Shown piece by piece: positions 13,801-25,800 of a stretch of 64,000 bases of DNA (position 1 is its first letter; the number at the start of each line of letters is the position of its first letter). The stretch covers positions 12,672,365 through 12,736,364 of the forward strand of contig NC_087082.1 in NCBI RefSeq assembly GCF_026151205.1. Direction: 5' to 3'. The notes beneath the pieces are model-generated. The model did no database searches. It saw only the letters and a list, made by a program, of their open reading frames with translations, and was not told the DNA's origin. Both the position numbers and the translations under genes were made by a program. Source of the stretch: Bolinopsis microptera (lineage: Eukaryota; Ctenophora; Tentaculata; Lobata; Bolinopsidae).

Positions 13801-16800
13801 AATCTCTCATACGTAGCATGGAATTTGGGTTTTATCTTGACCCTGAGACCCTGACTATTATAACCCTGTCGCATTATGTCTGGTTCATATAAGCACTTTA
13901 CACGATGTGCACTACAAAATACAAGTCCATATATTATTTATAATATTGTTATAATTATGCAGAACACAGGTCTGTTTCAAACGACAGTTCATTATCCAAA
14001 AAACATAATAAAGCCAGTTGCTAGGGGCAGAATTCCAGCGTCCTTCCGGCAAATGTCATAGAATCTTCAAGTTTTTACCGATATGTATCAATTACAGTAT
14101 CCTTCTAATACTTGTGAAGGTTAAATATTTGTTGAACTGACGGAGTGTCATACGTCACATTCTGCGTAAAAATGAACTGTTGGGAATGTTCGTGACGTCA
14201 CAGAACATAACTCTCCTTACATGGGTTATAGTTAAAAATTACGCTCTAGAATAGTAGTTTCTGGAGCGCCCTTGCTACGCCCTACCACAATACTCCCGCC
14301 TTTGTGAGATGGCTCAGATATTTTTTATCTGGAAATGGTCACTTGGTCAGTAATGCTATAACACTGGTACTCTTTCTTGAAACATCACATGATGAGATGT
14401 TTAGGAATGTTCAAAATATCAGTAAAGGACAGAAGAGACTATAATTAATTACCTATTAATATTGATAATATTGTAATGTTTACTTATATTTGCAGCAGGA
14501 GTAGACTAGTTTTTTGAACAAGGTCCAGTAATTATAATTGAATGTTGGACATGCGTCACGACGCGCAACAGTAATTCAAAACTTACTGGGAAAAACTTAC
14601 ATTTCTAAGGTTTTATGTAACACTTTGGTACGAAACAAGTAAAAGTGCTAAATTGTAATAATTTCAGGTAAAAATTCAACGTACCGTTGTTATTTATCAC
14701 ATACCTTTACCTTTTGTTATATTCTCTCATTTTTACAACTCCGTTGTAACCATCAAACAAAAGGAACCTTTGAAACAGTTTTAATGGTTCAATAAGTTTA
14801 TGAATGTATACACATTTTTCGAGTACACTAATTGCTATTGTCCAGTGCGAGAATATAATAATGATCTACATTATACGGTACGCACTAACAAATTCTACCG
14901 AGTTATTCAGACCAAGATCTCTAAATTGTAACAAGATGAAACACTGTAAACACTAGCAAGTTCGGCTAATGATCCTGACTAGACCCGTGACACAAAGAGT
15001 TGCCAAAGGTCATTGTCTGTTATCAGATATTATGAATCTCAAGATATTTAGGATATTTCAGGACGTTTAGTTCTAAGAATAGTCTAGTAAAGCACAAATA
15101 AGGCTCTCCGTAGTGCTACGTAAACATTGTAAATATGGAGTACACTGTAACTTATAGTTTTGTAATCATCAGCTGTTATTCTACTCAACTCAGATGTTTA
15201 CATAATAGTATTATCCAATATCTTGTAGTAATTTCTCTTAGTTTCATTACTCTTAGTTTCCAACTACCTTACTCGGGAATATTATGACTGGGATAAAGTG
15301 GTGGGTTTTGGAAAATTCCGCCATATTTTTCCCGGTCATTAATTTTCCCAGTCATAAATTAACCCGTTATAATGTTCCCGAGTAAGGTAAACTAATAGTA
15401 ATACATTTTGATGCTTGGTGGGTTTTGGAACATTCCGCCATATTTTTCCCGGTCATTAATTTTCCCAGTCATAAATTAACCCGCTATAATATTCCCGAGT
15501 AAAGTACATTTGTATTATATATATAACTTTGTATGGTAGCCTACCAAGGCTGTCAAACAAGTTACGAAGTAGGAGATTGAAAATGGCGGGACACTGCATC
15601 AGATATCCTGAGCTACTTGCCAGTGATTTAGTCTTATGGGAACCTATGCTTGGTAGAGCACAGCAAGGCCGACCAAGACAAAGCTACTAGTCTATGTTAC
15701 TGAAGGAAGTTGGGATGTAAGCTCTAAAGAGGAACTGCGAACCCTGATGTCATGCGGGACAGGGATATATGGAGGGTGTTATCTGGTGTAGATCAGACTT
15801 AGTTCCGACATAGTAGTAGTAGTAGTATTATATAAACTACACTATACATCAAACTACTCCGTATACTAATGTTTTATGTTTTGCAGCACGCTACGGATAA
15901 TGTCGCTAAGTTGATACTGGGTAACAAGTGTGATATGGAGGCAAGGAGAGTAGTTCCTACCGAGCAGGGTGAACAGGTTTGTTGATTAATTATCTAACGT
16001 ATTAACCAATTAACCAATTAGCTGATTGCTTTATTAAATTTGTGGGTATATTGTCGGTAAGTAGACGACGTTGTTGCGACAACCATCGTCACGTGACCAA
16101 ACAAAGATGTGTCATCCCGAGCTACAGGGTCCAGGGTACTGTATATTGCTTATTTTTAATATTATTTCAGATTTTGAACAGCCCTTGAACAATGCAACGA
16201 TATTCTTTTCAATGGACCAATTTATTTCATCATCAGTATTTTATTGAACACGAACACCATCTCAAATTATTTGTTAACATATACAAGTGTTGAAAGTATT
16301 AAAACTCAAACATATAAATATAATATATTAAATATTAATACGTACATATAATATAGCTTACCACGCCTAGATACCGCATTTCACAAATAATATTAGATCA
16401 TCTATAGAATGTGAACATTAAAAAGCTCTCTGTACACAGTTCTGCAGAGATCTTTAAAAACTATCCATGTGTATCGTATTATATAATTTAAATATCCATA
16501 ATCATCATGTAGATATCTCTCGTATTTACAGCAATATACTGAGCTGCTGTAACTATCAATGATGTAAATGCCGCAGTTTGAAGAAGAAAAAAAACAGCAA
16601 CACATTTGGAAACGGTGGTTCACAGGAAATGTTTATTATTATACTAGATGCGATAACGCAACATTTCAATGTTCACTTCCACAAATTCATACACACTACA
16701 CAGTACACACTACACAGCACGTCAGCAGACCATCACACTGAAAATTATGCTAGCACTGAGTTTTAACTTAACAAACAGAGAAATAGATTCGAAAAATATG

Positions 16801-19800
16801 TTGAATTTTGGCCATTTTACCCTTTAAATAAACATTTGTTGATTATCGCGATAATTCTCGAAAATTATCGCGATAATCGATAACGATTTTTGGGAAATTA
16901 TCGCCGATAATTATCGGCCGATAATATCGGTTGGCAACCCTAGTCACAATACGGTTTAGAATGGAGAGTCTGCGTTGTAGGTGAGTACAGTTGAAGATGT
17001 CACGTAGTCGTAAACTGCGGTGTATTACTATCGATGTAATAGAATGGATAGCTTTTACCGGAAGTTAATATAATAATGTAGTTCGGAGATGAAAAGATTT
17101 GAAAACGCTGTTTGAAGGTTTGTTAAAATGTCAGACGCAAAACTTTGGTTGAAATTACACGCAAGAAATGGGCTGAAATGAAGTAAAGGATTGCTATTAG
17201 GCTATCCATTATCGGTATGAAATCTTTTATCTAGATAAACAGATAAAAATTTAGGTTTTATCTAGATAAAACCGATAAAACCGATAATTTTTCTGCTGAA
17301 GGCCAAAGCCAAAATGTTTTTCAAATTTCACAAAAACTGATTGTCGACTTTTATTACTGTTTACCAGTAATCTTGCTAAAGTACAATTTCCTTTCTTTTG
17401 AAAATATTAGAGCATCAGTTTTCTTCTCCGGGGAACAATAGTGTACCAGTTCTCTTCAAAACAGTAGACCAACGGTTTGTCTTCTCCTAAGAACAGTAGT
17501 GTACCAGTTCTCTTCAAAACAGTAGATCACCGGTTTCCTTCTCCTAAAAACAGTAGTGTACCAGTTCTCTTCAAAACAGTAGACCAAGGGTTTCCTTCTC
17601 CTGAGAACAGTAACGCACTAGTTCTCTTCAAAACAGTAGACCACCGGTTTCCTTCTCCTGAGAACAGTAACGCACTAGTTCTCTTCAAAACAGTAGACCA
17701 CCGGTTTCCTTCTCCTGAAAACAGTAGTGCAACAGTTCTCTTCAAAACAGTAGACCACTGGTATCCTTCTCCTGAGAACAGTAATGCACTAGTTCTCTTC
17801 AAAACATTAGACCACCGGTTTCCTTCTCCTGAGAACAGTAACGCACTAGTTCTCTTCAAAACAGTAGACCACCGGTTTCCTTCTCCTGAGAACAGTAACG
17901 CACTAGTTCTCTTCAAAACAGTAGACCACCGGTTTCCTTCTCCTGAGAACAGTAATGCACTAGTTCTCATCAAAACATTAGACCACCGGTTTCCTTCTCC
18001 TGAGAACAGTAACGCACTAGTTCTCTTCAAAACAGTAGACCACCGGCTTCCTTCTCCTGAGAACAGTAGTGCACCAGTTCTTTTCAAAACAGTAGACCAA
18101 GGGTTTCCTTCTCCTGAGAACAGTAACGCACTAGTTCTCTTCAAAACAGTAGACCACCGGTTTCCTTCTCCTGAGAACAGTAACGCAGTAGTTCTCTTCA
18201 AAACAGTAGATCACCGGTTTCCTTCTCCTGAGAACAGTAGTGCACCAGTTCTCTTCAAAACATTAGACCACCGGTTTCCTTCTCCTGAGAACAGTAGTGC
18301 ACCAGTTCTCTTCAAAACAGTAGACCACCGGTTTCCTTCTCCTGAGAACAGTAGTGCACCAGTTCTCTTCAAAACATTAGACCACCGGTTTCCTTCTCCT
18401 GAGAACAGTAGTGCACCAGTTCTCTTCAAAACAGTAGACCACCGGTATCCTTCTCTTGAGAACAGTAGTGCAACAAATACCAATTCTCCTCGAAACAGTA
18501 AAACATTTAAAGTGATTCAGTGAACCGTTTCCTTATCCTGTGGATAACTTGGAGCAACAGATTCCTTCTCCTGAAGACAATGTTTCACGCCTAGAACACT
18601 TACGGAATTTAATTGAGTGCCCTGCCGCCTGCCGGTATTTTTGACTCTTGTTAACAGTAACATGCTCGTTCCTGTCTCCAGAATGGTTCAAGTAAGGTAG
18701 AACGCCAGCAACATGCCAGGGATGGGAACTACATGCTAGGGATAGGAACAACATTCCAGGGATGGGAACAATATGTCAGGGGTGGGAACTACATACCAGG
18801 GATGGGAACAATATGCCAGGGGTGGGAACAACATACCAGGGGTGGGAACAATATGCCAGGTATGGGAAATACATACCAGGGGTGGGACCAACATTCCAGG
18901 GATGGGAACAACTTGCCAGGGATGGGAACTACATGCCAGGGATGGCATGGGAACTACATGCCAGGGATGGGAACAATATGCCAGGTATGGGAACGACATG
19001 CCAGGGATGGGAACAACATGCTAGGGATAGGAACAACATTCCAGGGATGGGAACAATATGTCAGGGGTGGGAACTACATACCAGGGATGGGAACAATATG
19101 CCAGGGGTGGGAACAACATACCAGGGGTGGGAACAATATGCCAGGTATGGGAAATACATACCAGGGGTGGGACCAACATTCCAGGGATGGGAACAACATG
19201 CCAGGGATGGGAACTGCATGCCAGGGATGACATGGGAACTCAAGCCAGGGATGGGAACAATATATCAGGAATGGGAACGACATTCTAGGGATGGGAACAA
19301 CATGCCAGGGATGGGAACTACTTGCCAGGGATGGGAACAACATGCCAGGGATGGGAACTACATACCAGGGGTGGGAACAACATTCCAGGGATGGGAACTA
19401 CATGCCAGGGATGGGAACTACATGCCAGGGATGGGAACTACATGCCAGGGATGGGAACTACATGCCAGGGATGGCATGGGAAGTACATGCCAGGGATGGG
19501 AACAATATACCAGGGATGGGAACAACATGCCAGGGATGGGAACGACATGCCAGGGATGGGAACGACATGCCATGGATGGGAACGACATGCCAGGGATGGG
19601 AACGACATGCCAGGGATGGGAACTACATGCCAGGGATGGGAACTACATGACAGGGATGGGAACTACATGCCAGGGCCAGGTTGGAACTAAATGCCAGGGA
19701 TGTGAACAATATACCAGCGATGGGAACAATATACCAGGAGTGGTAACAATATACCAGGTATGGGAACAATATACCAGGGATAGGAACAACATGCCAGGGA

Positions 19801-22800
19801 TAGGAACTACATACCAGGGATGGGAACAATATACAAGGGATGGGAACAATAAACCAGAGTCAGGTTGGAACTAAATGCCAGAGATGGGAACAATATACCA
19901 GCGCGAGCGATGGGAACAATATACCAGGGCAGGGATGGGAACAATATACCAGAGATGGGAACAATATACCAGGAATGGAAATAGTACATAACTGTTCTCC
20001 TGTTTGCACATAATTAGCCGTTTGTCAATCGAGCAGTCGCAAGCCAATATTTCTCCAACTCTCTCTCTCGCTCTCTATATCTCTGTTAAACACTTTTAAT
20101 ACACACAAATACACACGTACAAACATACATTATATTGTCATCACACCCTTCGCATTTTACACAGCCATTCCAAGCGAGACGGGGATTCTTTATGAGCTAT
20201 TGAAAGTGACATTATTAACAATTTTAACCACATTTTAGAGAGTTGTAGACGTTTAATTCGCACTTACAAGTACTCTAGATATAAGCTTACTTTATGAGTG
20301 TGTACTTTGTGTAACTGCGTTGGACACTCTGTATTACTCAATAAGTTGTGTGTTTTTTCTGATGACTCCCTTCTTTCAGTTGGCGAAAAGTAAAGGACTT
20401 AAGTTTTTGGAAACGAGCGCCAAAGCCAACATTAACATCGACAAAGCCTTTACTATGATTGCAGAAGATATTTTACAAAAGGTAAATAACAAGCTCATGT
20501 CAGAATCAGATGTTAAATCAGGCAATCAGAGAAAAAAGTTGAAATTTTTGGTGAGGATAGATTTAAGTTAAATCTACACGTTCATTGTTCCTGCGTGGCT
20601 ACTCTGCAATGAAAAGCCCTCTGGTAATACGGATAACCTGATAGTCAAGTCTATGTGAATCATTAGTTTAGAAGATTCGCGTGTGAGTCACACACCCACA
20701 CACACACACATCTGGATGTAAAGTCCAGGTTTTCTAATTACAACGTAATCCAGCACCTTCTCGCATGTAACCGTACTCTTGGATTACATGGCGCATGTTT
20801 AACGTTAAGTTATCGCGCATACAGTTGGAATATCTCTTCGTTTGTAAATGTGGACATATGGTTTATGTTACGGTGTTACATATATTCGGTATTACATATA
20901 TTCGCTGATGTGTCATCTGTGAGTTAGCATCGAAGATTACCGACAGAAGTTCGATAATTCGGAATGAAAGTATTAGGTTTACTGATCCAACAGGAAGTTG
21001 CTTAACATGACAAAATCACGTACGAATGATAAACAAATAATTGTCGACTATTTGTCGTACGATATTAGATTTAAATTTTGTCCTCTGAATCGATCAGAGG
21101 CAAAGTACAGTGAACTTCAACCATAATCACATTTACCTAACACGATGGACAAAATCTGTGAGGTTTCTTAATGTAGCACGCTATGTCTTGCCAATGAGAT
21201 CTTTATCATATTATCGAGCACTTGTCGCGCGCGCATTGACATACGCGCGCGTATCAACATGCGCGTAATTCTATTCTTATCGAATCAAAAGTTAAGTCAT
21301 CGCACATCGGAAGTTGTGTTAAAAAGTAGCATTAAATGTGACATTTGTCATTAAGGTATTTACACCCTCTAAAATAAAAATGAAAATTATTGAATTATAT
21401 ATTAAAAATTCTGCTATATAGTATGGTCCAATCCAAAAGCGCTGATTTACACTACCTTAATTCCCAAAAATTTGGGAGACAAAAAATTTGAGCGGGCCTC
21501 TCGCCCAAATTTTTTGCAGACCAAATTAATTGAATAAATGTTTTCCGTCTGCTAAATTTTTTGCTAACCAAACTTTTGGCATTTGGCCTGTGGCCCTGAA
21601 ATCTATAGAAAGATTGCTTTTTCTTCATATCCAAGTGAAATAATATTTGAAATTTTAGTTTTCTAATCTGTCATTCATGGCTTGACCAAGTAAAAAGGCT
21701 TATATTTTAAATGAATGTCTGGTTAATTAAAATTAGACTTGACCTTTGGTCCGGGTTTACAGTAGTTCGCTACACACAATTATGTACACCTTTGTTCCCC
21801 CAAAGCTAAGCGTATGTGCCGCTTAGTTTGATAGATCATGATGTAAACCTTCTAATTTTCTTCCAAACCTTCCGACCATCTGGTGAGGCGTCATAATGAT
21901 AAGTGTATGTGAAAGGGGTATGATAAGATATGCTGAGTGTAAGTAGACTAAACTATCTGATTGAAAGACTAATTAATATCACTATTGTATATCTATCATT
22001 TTGTACTGTGCCATCATCACTGTATTTTTTAGTAGTTACTGGGCAGATCGTAAATTTCATAATGTGAAACAACTCAGACTACCACCTACAAGCTTAAAAT
22101 TGAAAGCAAAATGACAGGAATAATAATGAACTAAGGCAAATATCTAACTGAAATTTTAGTGGAAAATCGTTAATGTTTCGAAGAATTTGTGCCCAAATTT
22201 TCGGTCGCCCAAATGAGTTCAGATTTTCTGCCCAAATTTTTCGGGCTCAAATAAATTGTGCTCAATATAATGGCACACAAATTTTTGGGAACTAAGGTAT
22301 TATAATTGTCCGATTGCAGAGCGTTCTTGACTAAATCCCCTACCGTAGTGTGAACACTACTTTGCTAATCCAGTATTCTATTTCACTTTGTGGTGACTAC
22401 TCCAAACGATTCTACTACCCTGAAACGTTTAGCAAATCAGTTCTCGAAACAGCTCTCGTTCCAAGTTTCAGATCTGCAGTAGAAGTTACCTCTACTCTTG
22501 CTGCATTTTGTTACCACCTTCCTGCTTCCACTTATACATCTGCCCCAAGACGAATTACATAAGCATCTCGGATCCTGGAATTGACCATTGTAGCCATTGC
22601 CACCTTGTTGGTTGTACCGCGGGACACCATTTCCACCTCTGTAACCAGCTCCATTGCCACCTTGTTGGTTGTACCGCGGGACACCATTTCCATCTCTGTA
22701 ACCAGCTCCATTGCCACCTTGTTGGTTGTACCGCGGGACTCCATTCCCACCTCTGTAACCAGCCTTATTGCCACCTTGTTGGTTGTACCGCGGGACTCCA

Positions 22801-25800
22801 TTTCCACCTCTGTAACCAGCTCCATTGTAATTGGGAAAGCCTTGGGACCTCTGCTGGGAGTTCCAATTCTGATTTCCATACACGGGTTTCTCGTTTCCTC
22901 CTTTATTCTGACTTCCTGATTTCCCGTATTGAATTTTCTTTCTGTATTTTTTATATTGAATGTTGTGGCGAATATTCTTCTTTTCAGTTGTACTGGATGA
23001 AGTTGAAACTGGAGTTGAACTAAACTGTGTTGGACTCTGTGTCGAACTTTCGGCTGAACTCTGAGTCGTACTGGTATCTGAACGTGGAAACGTCACCCTT
23101 TCAGTAGAACTTAGTTCGATGGTGTTATTCTTTGGCATTGTGTCGTTCGCAATCATCGTTGCAGAAGTTACTGTTGGCGAGTAACTTGTCGCTTCTTTTG
23201 GCGTGGTCGGCTCCGGCGAGGTCACCTCCGGCGTTGTCGGCGGTGTTGTTGTTAGTGGGGGCGGTGGTGTTGTTACTGGAGGCGGTGGTGTTGATGTTAC
23301 TGGGGGCGGTGTTGTTGTTACTGGAGGCGGTGTTGTTGTTACTGGAGGCGGTGGTGTTGATGTTACTGGGGGCGGTGTTGTTGTTACTGGGGGTGGCGTT
23401 GTTGTTACTGGGGGCGGTGTTGTTGTTACTGGGGGCGGTGTTGTTGTTACTAGAGGCGATGTTGTTGTTACTGGGGACAGTGTTGTTGTTACTGGGGGTG
23501 GTGTTGTTGTTACTGGGGGCGGTGTTGTTGTTACTGGGGACGGTGTTGTTGTTACTGGGGGCGGTGTTGTTGTTACTGGGGGTGGTGGTGTTGTTGATAC
23601 TGGAAGTGACGTTGTTGTTACTGGGGGCGGTGTTGTTGTTACTGGGGGCGGTGGTGTTGTTGTTACTGGGGGCGGAGTTGTTGTTACTGGGGGCGGTGGT
23701 GTTGTTGTTACTGGGGGCGGTGTTGTTGTTACTGGGGGTGGTGTTGTTGTTATTGGGGGCGGTGTTGATGTTACTGGGGGCGGTGTTGTTGTTACTGGGG
23801 GCGATGTTGTTGTTACTGGGGGCGGTGTTGTTGTTACTGGGGGCGGTGTTGTTGTTACTGGGGGCGGTGTTGTTGTTACTGGGGGTGGTGTTGTTGTTAC
23901 TGGGGGCGATGGTGTTGTTGTTACTGGAGGCGAGGAAATTGTTTTCGTCCTTTCTGCCGAAATTTTTGCGCTTTTCGGTTCTGTTGGGCCGTCTTCAAAG
24001 GACGTTGGTTGAACTGTTACTTTAGCAGACTCTGCAACGTTATTGATAATTCCAATGGCATCTTTAAAACTTTGTTCGTCAGAGTCCGTTATCAGTTCTA
24101 CATGAAGCTGAAATAAAGCGACAGTTAGAATACGTTAGCTGGTTTTTACAAATGTTTTAAGAGGAAATGCCGATTTATATTATCGTTTTCACAAAAGTTT
24201 AGAGAATCATTCACAAATACCTCCTTAAATAGTTTTAGCGCGTCGCAGACTGTTGCCACTGTCGTTGCTCCAATACTTTCTATAAATGTTGCCACATCAG
24301 CTATGTCTGTTCCATCCCCTGAAACATACAATCGAACTAGGCTCAATACGATTAATCGTTTTTTGTTGAAATACTCTGTTTCTCCAGTTTTTCGCCCCCA
24401 AACTAAGCAGATAAGTAAACTTAGTAAGTTAATTAGTAAACTAACTAGCCGCGTACCTGCTAAAACCAACGCTGTGAAAAGTTTACAGATTAGGTCTGGA
24501 GAGTTTCCCAGTAATACTACTATTTTGTCTCCTGTGTCTTCGTTTGATGAGAAACCAAATTTTGGGTTATTGGTTGATTTTAATCCTGAGGATGCAGTTG
24601 AATTGTGAGTTGTGCTGGCAGTTGAGCGTGGAAATGTAATCCTAGTGGAACTTTCTATAGAGCTTTGCGCTATCGTGTTTTCCCCAAATTTGGGCACCAT
24701 CGTTTTCTTTGGCATAGTTTGTTTTGCAAACATCATTTCGGTAGACGATTCTGACGATGTTGGAAATATTTCCGTTGTATATGTGGCTGAAATAAATCGA
24801 CGGTTAAAATTCGCCAGGTCATGAGGCTCTACCAGTTAGGCAAGGAAAATAACTTACTATGAAATCGTTCTTAGATTCACAACAATCGCAATTCGAAACT
24901 TCCGATGCATTAAAATAATTAAGTTGAAAATTTTCTCATTGAGTTCATAGCATGACATGCCTTGTGTTCGAAAATTAGCACGACGAAAACTTTGGGTGGC
25001 ACTCTCTCTCAAATGAGTACAAATTTTATTCCCAAAAATAGTCAAATAGAATCATGATAAAGTGCCAAATGTTTTGATGCCAAAATTGTGGGTACATAAA
25101 GGTAGTTTTGATAATCTTCTTACCTGCAATCGTACCGACAAGCAACAGGGCGATGGTAGCGGTAGTAAAAACACCCATTCAAATAACTTGGTTAAAGAAC
25201 TAAATACCTGTACTAAAGAGTAAAGCTACACGGGCGCAGAACTCATCGAATCGTGGAGTGTTTACAATCTCCTCTATCCCAAAACCAGAATTGTTTACAA
25301 TCTAAGAGGTCAAGTTATCATACACTTAGTACCGTACGTGACAATGGGGGGTGGGTCATATTTTCTTCCAAAACACAGTTAGTATTTTTACCCATTTTAC
25401 CTCTAATTTCAATTTTGGGAATGGGTTTTTTTGTGTTTACAGGTTTTTTTCGATTTTTTTTCCTTTTCTTTATAACTTTTTATCTAATTCGACTTCATTG
25501 AAAACAAAACCCCTTCTAAATAGTGGGTATAATTTGCCCATTTCCCAATGTTTAATGAGCTGTTTAAAGCAATTTCTGGGTGGGTATCTTATTTTTTATA
25601 CCAAGACACTGTTATTACCATGATACCATGATTTCTCAACAGTTAGTACTGCAAAAGCCGGCAAAAGGGGTGGGTGTCTTAAATATTATCCGAAAAAAAA
25701 ACAGTTAGTAGTATTACCGCGAAGGGGGTGGGTGGGTCTTTTTTAAAAATTCCAAAATTACACTAAGTTGACATCACGTACAGAACTTAGTACCTGATCC

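Noticed and set aside
17527-18483. Minus ORFs of 224 and 90 codons in the 57-bp array
   Set aside because: Frames kept open by a repeat length divisible by three; no start context, splice sites or flanking coding sequence.
18733-19874. Many overlapping ORFs in the 20-bp array (up to 370 codons)
   Set aside because: All plus frames and several minus frames are open because the unit lacks stops; intronic minisatellite.
22508-23023. Plus ORFs over the Tyr/Gly repeats
   Set aside because: Antisense to exon 4 of the mucin gene; His/Cys-rich composition is a by-product.
23132-24025. Plus ORFs of 297 and 269 codons (LLLGAV and VVVTGGG repeats)
   Set aside because: Shadows of the PVTTTPP tract of the minus-strand mucin gene, whose splice sites and signal peptide fit the other strand.
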